Source of the DNA: Streptacidiphilus albus JL83
Lineage (GTDB): Bacteria; Actinomycetota; Actinomycetes; Streptomycetales; Streptomycetaceae
Assembly: GCF_000744705.1 (NCBI RefSeq)
Contig: NZ_JQML01000001.1
Coordinates: 8,008,017 to 8,072,016, forward strand
Direction of reading: 5' to 3'
Length of the DNA: 64,000 bases
Both the position numbers and the translations under genes were made by a program. Below the pieces are notes generated by a model. It worked only from the letters and a program-made list of their open reading frames with translations. It did not search any database and was not told the DNA's origin. Of the stretch, positions 23,594 through 31,497 are shown piece by piece (positions within the stretch are counted from its first letter, which is position 1; each line of letters opens with the position of its first letter).

Positions 23594-24748
23594 TCAGCCT
23601 TCGGCTCCGGGGGTGGGACTGCCGGAGCCGCTGCCGGGCGGCGGGTGCGGCGTCTCGCACTGGGTCGGGTGCGGGGTGGCGCTGACATTGGAGGTCGGCA
23701 TCGGGACCGGGGGTGTGGTCGCCGCGAAGTCGGCCGCCACCTGGGTGAAGCCGTAGGCGGTCTGCGGGACGCCGCTGCAGTCCCCGGCCCTCCCGTGGCC
23801 GGGGTCGGCGGCGGTGCACGGCCGGTCCCGGTCGACCGACCAGAGGGTGAGCCGGTTCATCCCCTGGGCCTTGGCGAAGGCCTCCACGGTCGCGAAGCCG
23901 GCGGGGGTCAGTGAGCCCCCGTCCTCCCGGCCGGCCGTGGCGACCAGTCCCTCGTGGGCGTAGGTGACGGCGCGGTCCCAGGGGAAGTCGGCCTCCAACT
24001 GGGTGTTGAGGTCCTGCAGGGCGGTGATCTGGGCGGCGGGGCCGGTGAAGCCCGCACCGCCGGTCCGGATCGAGACATTGCCGGGGACCAGGCCGCCCTG
24101 CGGGATGTCGGCCAGCGCGGCCGTCCCGTCGCTGGAGAGCCCGGTCGGGCCGCCCGGCAGGGTCACGGTGAAGAAGAGGTCCGGGTACTCCCGCTGGAGG
24201 ATCCCGGCGGCGTCGATGTCGTTCGCCACCGCGGTCGGGTCCTTCAGTTCGGCCGCGCTCAGGTCGAGGTCGACCGCCGAGGCGTGGACGTACTCGATGG
24301 CGTCGAGGTCGGCTGCGGCGGTCGCGGCGGGGGTGCCGCACTCCGCCCCCAGGCTGGTGTCGCCGGTGCTGCCGAAGCTGAGCGCGAGATCGCCGCCGGC
24401 CGCGGCGATCTGGTTCAGCGCGGCGCCCAGTGCGGGCGGCGGGGCCGAACCCGGGCCCTGGAGGATGTGGACGCCGTCCCAGCTCGGGTCGCACTGGTGC
24501 TGCTTCCTGATCCCCTGGACGGAGGCCAGGTCCACCACCTTCTCGCCGGTGGCGGCCAGCAGCGCGGTGAAGTCCGGGGGAGTGGGGTCCTGTACGTCGT
24601 AGTAGGGGGCGGAGGCGTACCAGTTGGCAGCGAACTCGCCCGGCGTGGTGGTGCTCGCCCGGCTGCTGCCGGCGTTGAGCAGCACGCCCCCGATCCCGAG
24701 GGCCAGGCAGGCCGCCGCGGCCGGGAAGAACACCGAAGTCTTGCGCAT
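23594..24748 (-). CDS. Secreted chitinase-like (GH18-fold) protein lacking the catalytic glutamate
   Basis: A 384-residue exported protein starting at ATG behind AGGAG. Signal peptide (VFFPAAAACLALGIGGVLL) followed by a GH18-like barrel: ANWYASAPYYDVQ, LALSFGSTGDTS (the SxGG-like strand), and RLTLWSVDRDRPC near the end, as in bacterial chitinases of the SCO-type. The catalytic DxxDxDxE strand reads ASAVDLDLSAAEL, so the acid/base Glu is replaced by Ser and the first Asp is lost. It probably binds rather than cleaves chitin-like glycans. The C-terminus is Pro-rich. A DasR-like site upstream supports a link to chitin or GlcNAc metabolism. Confidence 0.8.
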   Translation of the reverse strand: MRKTSVFFPAAAACLALGIGGVLLNAGSSRASTTTPGEFAANWYASAPYYDVQDPTPPDFTALLAATGEKVVDLASVQGIRKQHQCDPSWDGVHILQGPGSAPPPALGAALNQIAAAGGDLALSFGSTGDTSLGAECGTPAATAAADLDAIEYVHASAVDLDLSAAELKDPTAVANDIDAAGILQREYPDLFFTVTLPGGPTGLSSDGTAALADIPQGGLVPGNVSIRTGGAGFTGPAAQITALQDLNTQLEADFPWDRAVTYAHEGLVATAGREDGGSLTPAGFATVEAFAKAQGMNRLTLWSVDRDRPCTAADPGHGRAGDCSGVPQTAYGFTQVAADFAATTPPVPMPTSNVSATPHPTQCETPHPPPGSGSGSPTPGAEG

Positions 24749-24847
24749 CGCTTCACTCCTGTGGCCCGGTGCGGGCAGTGGGACGGCGGGGCCGTCGGGG
24801 GTTCGGCGTGTACACATCCACGGTGGCCCAGGGCCGTTCCGGGGGTC

Positions 24848-24863
24848 AAGGGTCTAGACCAAT
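24848..24863. promoter_or_regulatory. DasR-responsive element (dre)-like site
   Basis: The 16-mer AAGGGTCTAGACCAAT matches the published dre consensus ACTGGTCTAGACCAGT at 13 of 16 positions, with a perfect core GGTCTAGACC. It lies about 100 bases upstream of the chitinase-like gene, as in streptomycete chitinase promoters controlled by the GntR regulator DasR. Confidence 0.75.
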
Positions 24864-25027
24864 GAGGGAGGCCGCCCTCCGCTCCGCCCGGCCCGGCCCG
24901 GTGGCCGACCGGGCCGCCGCGGAGGGCTCCTGCAGCGCGCCCCCTTACGGAGCGGCCCGGCTGCGACCACACTCGAAGCGCGTCACCGGACCGGAACCGC
25001 CAGGCCGCTCGCGGAAGGACCGCCGGA

Positions 25028-26521
25028 ATGCCCGACTCGACCCCGACCACGACCCCCGTGCCCACCACCGAGGACCCGCCCGGACCAGGGCTGCGGCGGA
25101 CCCTGACGGTCTGGCAGGCCGTCGGCCTCTCCATGGCGCTGATGGCGCCCAGCATGGCCGTCAACATCAACCCCCAGGCGGCCGAGCCCAGCGTCGGCCG
25201 CGCCGTTCCGCTCGCCTTCCTGATCGCCGCCGTCGGCGTGCTGCTGGTCACCTACGTCTTCGTCCGGCTCTGCCAGTACTACCGGCACTCCGGCTCGGTC
25301 TACGCCTTCGTCGGCGCGACCCTCGGCCCGCGCACCGGCGTGGTGGCCGGCTGGGGCCTGATCGGCACCTACGTCTTCTACGGCGTCACCACCTCCTCCG
25401 TGGTCGGCATCTTCGGCATCTCCTTCCTCCAGCGGATCGGCGCCTGGTCGCACCCGCCCACCGACGCCCCGTTCATCCTCACCGCGATCGTGCTGGTCCT
25501 CTCCTGCTGGCTGACCATCTCCTCGGTCCGGCGCGGCACCAATGTGCTGCTCACCGTCGAGGGCGCGACCGTGGCGCTGATCCTCACCGTCAGCGCCGTC
25601 GTACTGGTCCGGCTGCTGCTCGGCAACGCCCCGGCCGGGCACCGGTTCACCATGTCGGTCTTCGCGGTCCCGCACGGCACCGCGCCCTCCGCGCTCTTCC
25701 TCGGTGTGGTCTTCGGCTTCCTCTCCTTCGCCGGGTTCGAGGCCGCGTCCACCCTCGGCGAGGAGTCGGTCAACCCGAACCGGGACATCCCGCGTGCGAT
25801 CCTCGGCACCACCCTCTTCGGCGGGGCGTTCTTCGTGGTCGTCACCGCCGTCGAGATGATGGGCTTCGGCACCAACACGGCCGGGACCGGCGCCTTCGGG
25901 GCCTCCACCTCGCTGGTCGGCGACCTCGGCGGCAGCTACCTCAGCCCCTGGGTCGGCAATGTGGTCACCCTCGGCGCGACCGTCAGCGCCTTCGGCTGCT
26001 GCCTGGCCTGCACCGTCGGCTCGGCCCGGCTGCTGTTCGCGATGAGCAGGGACGGCTTCGGCGAGCACGGCCTCGGCCGGGTCTCCGGGCGCGGCACCCC
26101 GGCCCGCGCGGCCGTCGTGATCAGCACCACCATGGCGGTGATCCTCGGCCTGTGCATCACCGCCTTCTCCGCCGTGCCGGAGTCCACCTTCGTCTGGGGC
26201 GGCACCATCGGCACGCTGATCCTGCTCGTCGCCTACGGCCTCACCACCATCGGCGCGATCCGGCTGATCTTCGTCCAGCGGCGGATGGCCGTCCCGATGT
26301 GGCAGGTGGTGATCCCGCTCGCGGCCCTGGCGCTGCTCGGCTACACCCTCTACCGCAACGTCATCCCCTACCCCTCGTCAGGTCCCGGGCACTGGTTCCC
26401 GATCGTCGCCGGCGGCTGGCTGCTGGCCGCGATCGTCGCCGTCCTGCTCGCCCCGGCCACCGCCCGCCGCCTCGGCGGACGCCTCACCGCCTCGGAGGGG
26501 CTGCCCGGCGGCCCTGACTGA
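25028..26521 (+). CDS. APC-family amino acid permease
   Basis: A 497-residue integral membrane protein with about 12-14 helices. The first helix contains the APC substrate motif region (LMAPSMAVNINPQAA). Helix 6 has FGFLSFAGFEAASTLGEES and the loop EESVNPNRDIPRAI is typical. Helix 8 contains CCLACTVGSARLLFAMSRDGFG. Imports amino acids or related polyamines by cation symport; the substrate cannot be told. AAGGA precedes the ATG. It is a single gene, divergent from the chitinase-like gene across 279 bases. Confidence 0.92.
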   Translation: MPDSTPTTTPVPTTEDPPGPGLRRTLTVWQAVGLSMALMAPSMAVNINPQAAEPSVGRAVPLAFLIAAVGVLLVTYVFVRLCQYYRHSGSVYAFVGATLGPRTGVVAGWGLIGTYVFYGVTTSSVVGIFGISFLQRIGAWSHPPTDAPFILTAIVLVLSCWLTISSVRRGTNVLLTVEGATVALILTVSAVVLVRLLLGNAPAGHRFTMSVFAVPHGTAPSALFLGVVFGFLSFAGFEAASTLGEESVNPNRDIPRAILGTTLFGGAFFVVVTAVEMMGFGTNTAGTGAFGASTSLVGDLGGSYLSPWVGNVVTLGATVSAFGCCLACTVGSARLLFAMSRDGFGEHGLGRVSGRGTPARAAVVISTTMAVILGLCITAFSAVPESTFVWGGTIGTLILLVAYGLTTIGAIRLIFVQRRMAVPMWQVVIPLAALALLGYTLYRNVIPYPSSGPGHWFPIVAGGWLLAAIVAVLLAPATARRLGGRLTASEGLPGGPD

Positions 26522-26554
26522 GGGCCGCCGGTTCCCGTGGCATAGCGTCGGAGG

Positions 26555-27070
26555 ATGGACGAGATCACTACCGAACGCCTCCGCCTCCGGCCGTTGACCA
26601 GCTCCGAAGCCGACGTGGACTGGTGGGTGCGGCTGCACGCGGACCCCGAGGTGAACCGCTTCGTCGGGAGCTACACCCGGGAGACGGCCGTCGCCCGGCT
26701 GGAGGGCATCGAGTCCCAGTGGGCCACGCGCGGCCACGGCCTGTGCGCGGTCGAACTGCGGGCGACCGGGGAGGCCGTCGGCCGCTGCGGACTGAACTGG
26801 TGGGAGCAGTTCGACGAGACCGAGGCCGGCTGGACGTTCGCGCGCGCCCACTGGGGCCACGGCTACGCCACCGAGGCCGCCCGCGCGGTCGTCGACCGGG
26901 GCTTCGCCGGGCTCGGCCTGGAGCGGATCACCGCGATGATCCACCACGGCAACAGCGGCTCGGTCGCGGTGGCGGAGCGCCTCGGCTTCACCCGGAGCCG
27001 TGAGGACGTGCTCCACGAACGCCCGGTCACGGTCTTCGCGCTGGACCGGGCCACCCACGCGGCGGGCTGA
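26555..27070 (+). CDS. GNAT N-acetyltransferase (RimJ/RimL-like)
   Basis: A 171-residue acetyltransferase. It starts with TERLRLRPLTSSEAD, the usual opening of the RimJ/RimL group. The acetyl-CoA binding region lies at about 98-125 (FARAHWGHGYATEAARAVVDRGF), followed by LERITAMIHHGNSGSVAVAERLGF. It likely acetylates an amino group of a protein N-terminus or a small molecule; the substrate is unknown. Confidence 0.9.
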   Translation: MDEITTERLRLRPLTSSEADVDWWVRLHADPEVNRFVGSYTRETAVARLEGIESQWATRGHGLCAVELRATGEAVGRCGLNWWEQFDETEAGWTFARAHWGHGYATEAARAVVDRGFAGLGLERITAMIHHGNSGSVAVAERLGFTRSREDVLHERPVTVFALDRATHAAG

Positions 27071-27171
27071 CGCTCCGGCGAATCCCGGGTGCGGCCGGTC
27101 GGCGGTGATCGCTAGGCTGCGGTGGACAGCGCGGGGTGCGGCGCGGTGAACGGCTGGGGGAGGCACGGGCC

Positions 27172-28119
27172 ATGTCGGTCATGAGGATGCAGGCGACCGG
27201 GGAACTGCTGACGCTGGTCGACCCGCGACAGGCGGCCCGCGTCCGGATTCGGCTGGCGGCGGCGGGACACACCCCCACGATGGCGGAGCAGCAGAGTACG
27301 TGGCAGCTGCAGTGCACCTTCCAGCAGTCGCCGCCGTCGACCCTGCTGTGGCTGCTGGAGTGCGACGACCCGGTGCTGAACACCGCCCTCTTCCACGTCC
27401 GGGCGCTCGGTGACGCCATCCGCCGGGACATCCTGGCCGGGGTGCCCTTCGACTCCGCCCGGACCGAGCCGGTCCCGGTCACCGACGAGCTCCGGGCGGT
27501 GGAGCACGGCCGGGGGCGGGACCAGCTGTTCGACCTGCCACCGCAGACCGCCGCCGAGCTGATCCCGAAGCTCCGGGCGGCCGGCGCGGCCCGTCGGCCG
27601 AAGACCTGCCGGTCGCTCGCGCGGGCCGTGCCGCGCGCCGAGTGGGGGCTGGTGGCCGAGGCCGACGCGCGGGAGCCGCTGCCCGGCTACGCCCGCTGGG
27701 CGCTGGCCTGCCACGTCAACTGCCCGCAGCCGCTGCGCTCCCGCTTCGGCGACCACCCCAAGTTCGCCCACCGGCTGCGGCAGGCCGGGGTCCTGGTCGA
27801 CGTCGAGGACTACCTGACCGGGCAGTCGGCGGCACGGGCGCTGGTCTCGCTCGGCGCGCTGCTGCGCAGCGACTCCACCCGGGGTCGGCGGGTCCGGGAG
27901 GAGTTGACGCTGCTGGTGCGGGAGCAGCTCGGCGGCCACGTCGAGGCCTGGGCCGTGCTGGCCCAGCTGCAGCCGACCTTCAGCGGCACACTGCCCGAGC
28001 TGATCGTGACCGCCTCCGCCATCGCCGGTCCGCCGCCGGCGGACGAACTGGAGGAGGACGAAGCGGGGGAGACGTACGGGCGCGAACGGCGGGCCCCGGC
28101 GGGAATCGAACCCGCGTGA
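27172..28119 (+). CDS. Hypothetical helical protein of the vWA/AAA/tRNA-like locus
   Basis: A 315-residue soluble protein starting at ATG 9 bases after GGGGGAGG. I do not recognise a family. The N-terminal third is beta-rich (TWQLQCTFQQSPPSTLLWLLECD), then LNTALFHVRALGDAIRRDILAGVPF. The C-terminal half looks like helical repeats (FGDHPKFAHRLRQAGVLVDVEDYL, ALVSLGALLRSD, VREELTLLVREQLG, AWAVLAQLQPTFSG). It points the same way as the metallopeptidase/vWA and ATPase genes, 124 bases before the former, so it is probably a member of that system. Its last 29 bases overlap the 3' end of a tRNA-like gene on the other strand. Confidence 0.75.
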   Translation: MSVMRMQATGELLTLVDPRQAARVRIRLAAAGHTPTMAEQQSTWQLQCTFQQSPPSTLLWLLECDDPVLNTALFHVRALGDAIRRDILAGVPFDSARTEPVPVTDELRAVEHGRGRDQLFDLPPQTAAELIPKLRAAGAARRPKTCRSLARAVPRAEWGLVAEADAREPLPGYARWALACHVNCPQPLRSRFGDHPKFAHRLRQAGVLVDVEDYLTGQSAARALVSLGALLRSDSTRGRRVREELTLLVREQLGGHVEAWAVLAQLQPTFSGTLPELIVTASAIAGPPPADELEEDEAGETYGRERRAPAGIEPA

Positions 28120-28163
28120 TCCGGTTCTGGAGACCGGTGCGACTGCCTCTGCGCTACAGCCCC
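28091..28163 (-). tRNA. tRNA-Trp(CCA)-like gene with mispaired acceptor stem
   Basis: A 73-nt cloverleaf. D arm GCGCAGAGGCAGTCGC, anticodon stem CCGGT/ACCGG with loop CTCCAGA (anticodon CCA), variable region ATCAC, and T arm GCGGG-TTCGATT-CCCGC. The acceptor strands GGGGCTG and CGGGGCC pair only at 1, 2, 5, 6 and 7; positions 3:70 and 4:69 are G-G. No CCA is encoded. It shares its body with the three tRNA-like genes at 32.9-33.2 kb. It sits between the unknown protein gene and the vWA gene on the opposite strand. It may be a mimic rather than a translating tRNA. Confidence 0.7.
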
Positions 28164-28243
28164 GCCGCTCGCGCGGGCGACTCTACCCGTACCCGCTGCA
28201 CCCGCCGTACTCGCCTCACCCGATTCCGCAGGGGAGCGGTCCG

Positions 28244-29647
28244 ATGACCTTCGACCCGCACCGGGCCCCGCGCCTCCACGTGGTGGACCCCACCGACCGC
28301 CGCGCGCTGGAGCGCTGGCAGCCCGCCGCGCCGGCGGTCATCGCCGAGGCGCGACGGCTCAAGGAGGCCGCGCTGCTGGACTTCGGGCTCACCCAGTCCG
28401 CCGTCGGCTCCTGGCTCTACGCCAAGTGCCGGCACCAACTGCCCACCACCGCCGTCGACACCGCCGCCGTGGTGGCCTCCGGCGACGGCACCTGCCTGCT
28501 GCTCTACAACCCGGACTTCTTCGTCGGCCTGGGCCTGGACGGGGTGAAGTTCGTCCTCTTCCACGAGGCCCGGCACCTGGTCCAGCGCCACCTCCAGTAC
28601 GAGCCCGAGCTGCAGGCGGACCCGGTCTTCCGGCTGGCGGCCGAGGTGACCATCAACCACGTGGCGCTGCTGCGGCTGGGCCGGAGCGGGTTGCCGCTGC
28701 TGGACGGGCGACCGGTCGGGATCGACCCGCGCGAGGTGCACGCCGGCTATCAGCGGGACCTGGCCGCCCAGGGGTTGGAGTCGGTGCCCTACCCGCGCTT
28801 CGTGGAGACCGACCACGGCTGCTACGCCGAGCTCCGGCGGATGACCGACCCGCCGGTGGCGGAGCAGGGCTGCATCCACCAGGACGGGGAGGCGGTCCCC
28901 GCCGACCAGGAGACGGTGGACGGGGTGGTCTCCGCGGTGCTGCTGAACGCCCTGCTGGCGGGCGTGCGCGGGAACCGGGTGGCGGAGGCGGAGCTGGGCG
29001 AACTGATGCGCCGGAGCGAGGGCGGCTCCGAGCGGACCGCCCGGATCTGGGGGCGGCTGGGCGTGGGCGCGCTGCGCGGCGAGACCGCCCGCACCGGACG
29101 GGTGGACTGGTGGCAGCGCTGGCTGGTGGACGTCCTCGGGTCGCGGCTGCGCGAGGGCGAGCGGCTGGTCTACCCCAGGAAGCGCGGGGCGATCCTGACC
29201 GCGCTCGGCCACGACCCGATGCTCTCCCGGCGCGGGCCGCTCCGGGAGCGGGTGCTGGTGATCGCCCTGGACACCTCCGGCTCGATGCCGCAGTCGGTGG
29301 TCGGCTGGCTGACCGGGCTGGTCGGCTCCATCGACGGCGTCCGGGCGCACTGGCTGTCCTTCGACGGCGTGGTCATGCCCTTCCGCCCCGGTGAGCGGGT
29401 CCGCGGCGGCGGCGGGACCAGCTTCCAGGCGGTCGCCGACCACATCGAGGGCCGCACCGCCGTCCAGGGCGCCTTCTTCGAGGAGAAGCCGGACGCCGTG
29501 ATCGTGCTCACCGACGGCTACGCCCCGCACATCACCCCCGCCGAGCCGGACAAGTGGATCTGGCTGATCACCGAGGGCGGCGACGACTGGCCCGAGGTCC
29601 ACCGGCCGCCGATGGCCTGCCACCGTGTCATGACAGGAGAGCAGTGA
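28244..29647 (+). CDS. Putative metallopeptidase / vWA-like domain protein (DUF2201 type)
   Basis: A 467-residue cytoplasmic protein with two domains. Residues about 35-200 form a zincin-like metallopeptidase domain with HEARH at 107-111 (HExxH with the catalytic Glu). Residues about 330-467 form a von Willebrand A-like domain with the MIDAS motif DTSGSM near 343-348, GGGGTSFQAVADHI and VIVLTDGYAP. The stop overlaps the GTG of the AAA gene (GTGA), so the two are made together. vWA plus MoxR-type AAA pairs act as chaperone or metal-insertion machines that remodel a client. Here the likely client or partner is encoded nearby or is RNA; this is inference. Confidence 0.9.
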   Translation: MTFDPHRAPRLHVVDPTDRRALERWQPAAPAVIAEARRLKEAALLDFGLTQSAVGSWLYAKCRHQLPTTAVDTAAVVASGDGTCLLLYNPDFFVGLGLDGVKFVLFHEARHLVQRHLQYEPELQADPVFRLAAEVTINHVALLRLGRSGLPLLDGRPVGIDPREVHAGYQRDLAAQGLESVPYPRFVETDHGCYAELRRMTDPPVAEQGCIHQDGEAVPADQETVDGVVSAVLLNALLAGVRGNRVAEAELGELMRRSEGGSERTARIWGRLGVGALRGETARTGRVDWWQRWLVDVLGSRLREGERLVYPRKRGAILTALGHDPMLSRRGPLRERVLVIALDTSGSMPQSVVGWLTGLVGSIDGVRAHWLSFDGVVMPFRPGERVRGGGGTSFQAVADHIEGRTAVQGAFFEEKPDAVIVLTDGYAPHITPAEPDKWIWLITEGGDDWPEVHRPPMACHRVMTGEQ

Positions 29648-31497
29648 CCGCCAACCCTCCCGCCCCGGCCAGCGAGCACTCGCGGCTGGAGCGGTTCATC
29701 GACGCCATGATCGACCTCGGGCTGACCGGCCAGGTCTTCGGCGAGCACGGCATCGGCAAGACCGCGACCTTCTTCAGCCACATCCCGGCCGCCCGTCCGG
29801 ACGCCGTCCTGGTCTTCGTCCCGGCGGCCAACCTCACCCCGGACGACCTGCTCGCCAACGCCCCGGTCCGCGACGCCTCCGGCGGGCTGGTGCTCCGTCA
29901 GCTGATCATGCGTCAGCTGAAGCCCGGCAGGCCGTTCGTGCTGCTGATCGACGACTCGCTGCAGGCCGGCGAGACCATCCAGTCGCAGCTGATGCAGATC
30001 GCCTGCAACTGGACGCTGGGCGAGTACGACCTGCGGGCGCTCGGCTGCATCGGGGTGTTCCTCACCGACAACGAGTCGCTGGCCGAGACCTCGGCCCGGC
30101 GCAGCGACCTGGCCATCCTGGACCGGATGACCACCGTCAGGATCGGCGCCAACGACACCTCCTGGCGGGCCGCGCTCGCGGACCGGTTCCCGCAGTGGGA
30201 CCTGCGGCCGGTGTTCGGGATCTGGGCCGCGCTCACCCCCGCCCTGCGGCAGCTGCTGTCGCCGCGCACCCTGGAGCACGTCCTGGCCAATGCCCGCGAG
30301 GGCTTCCCGCTGGTCTGGGGCCTGCCGCTGGTCAACGGCGAGCGGCTGCGGCTGGCCGAGCCCGCCCCGGGCGGCCGGGGCGCGCCCGGGGCCGACCGCA
30401 CCCACGAGATCCTGGACCGGATCGCCGCCGCGCTCGGCACCGACAACCCGGCCACCGTCGCCGACCCGGTCCGCCGGGTGGTCCGGGCCGCGCTGCGCAA
30501 CCGCTGGACGGTGCTGCTCCAGGGCCCGCCCGGCTGCGGCAAGACCGAGATCGTCCGGCAGCTGGTCCGGGAGGAGCTCGGACGCGAGCCGCTGTACTAC
30601 TCGATGCCGGTCACCAATGTCGAGGACCTGTGCGCGCCGGTGCCCACGGCGGACGGAACGCTGGACAACCTGCTCGCCGTCAACTTCACCGGCAGCGAGC
30701 CCAAGGCCATCGTCTGGGACGAGTACAACCGTCCCAAGGACAAGGCGGCCTTCGCCAAGCTGATGGAGATCACCCAGGAGTGGTCCCTGGCCGGGCAGCC
30801 GATCCAGGGCCTGCGGGGCCAGATCGCCCTGCAGAACCCGCCCTACCACCTGGGCCGCAAGCTCCAGGTGGCCCGCAACAACATCGCCCAGGCGACCAGG
30901 TTCACCGCCTCGCTGGTGGTCGACCCGGCGGACATCCCCGCCAACGAGTGGCTGATCGCCCGCTACGGCCCGGTCGCCGAGACCGTGCTGGAGTGGTGGA
31001 AGAACGACATCGACGAGGAGGGCCGGGCCTGGATCACCAAGCGGACCCTGGAACGGCTGATCAAGCTGCACGGCCACGGACTGCCACTGGAGATCGGCAC
31101 CGTCTACCTCGGCGACGGCGAGTACGCCCCGGTCCCGCTCACCGCGCTGACCGACCGGCTCAGCCGGCGCACCGTCACCGGGCTGCGCGAGCTGGCCGCC
31201 GACGCGGCGGGCTGGGAGGCCAGGCTGGTGCGCGCGGGCGAGGACTCGACCGAGGGCGGCAACGACACCGACCTGGTGCACCAGGTGATCGCCAACGCCG
31301 AGCTGTCACAGCTGCGCAAGCACCGGGCGACCGTGGTCCGGCTGGTGGCCCGGCTGCCCCCGAAGCTGCGCTCGACCTACCTGGTCGGGGCGACCGAGCA
31401 GCAGCAGCGCTTCTGGATCGAGGTCTTCGCCGCCATGCCCCGGCACCCCCGGCCCGGTCGGTGGCGCCTCACCAGTCGGCGACCCGGTAGTCCTTGA
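29644..31497 (+). CDS. MoxR-like AAA ATPase with two P-loop modules
   Basis: A 617-residue ATPase. Module 1 has a P-loop GEHGIGKT at residues 33-40 and a Walker B-like RPFVLLIDDS. Module 2 has GPPGCGKT near 294-301, Walker B IVWDEYNRP near 355-363, and a sensor-like ALQNPPYHLGR. This tandem arrangement is longer than a usual MoxR protein (about 330 residues). The C-terminal 150 residues are helical. GTG start inside the vWA stop; the 3' end overlaps the convergent SDR gene by 29 bases. It probably energises remodelling of a target by the vWA partner. Confidence 0.9.
   Translation: MTANPPAPASEHSRLERFIDAMIDLGLTGQVFGEHGIGKTATFFSHIPAARPDAVLVFVPAANLTPDDLLANAPVRDASGGLVLRQLIMRQLKPGRPFVLLIDDSLQAGETIQSQLMQIACNWTLGEYDLRALGCIGVFLTDNESLAETSARRSDLAILDRMTTVRIGANDTSWRAALADRFPQWDLRPVFGIWAALTPALRQLLSPRTLEHVLANAREGFPLVWGLPLVNGERLRLAEPAPGGRGAPGADRTHEILDRIAAALGTDNPATVADPVRRVVRAALRNRWTVLLQGPPGCGKTEIVRQLVREELGREPLYYSMPVTNVEDLCAPVPTADGTLDNLLAVNFTGSEPKAIVWDEYNRPKDKAAFAKLMEITQEWSLAGQPIQGLRGQIALQNPPYHLGRKLQVARNNIAQATRFTASLVVDPADIPANEWLIARYGPVAETVLEWWKNDIDEEGRAWITKRTLERLIKLHGHGLPLEIGTVYLGDGEYAPVPLTALTDRLSRRTVTGLRELAADAAGWEARLVRAGEDSTEGGNDTDLVHQVIANAELSQLRKHRATVVRLVARLPPKLRSTYLVGATEQQQRFWIEVFAAMPRHPRPGRWRLTSRRPGSP

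Noticed and set aside
20065-23688. A very long open frame on the minus strand opposite the phosphoesterase and efe genes
   Set aside because: It is Gly/Arg/Val-rich without domains and mirrors the GC-rich third positions of the real genes on the plus strand.
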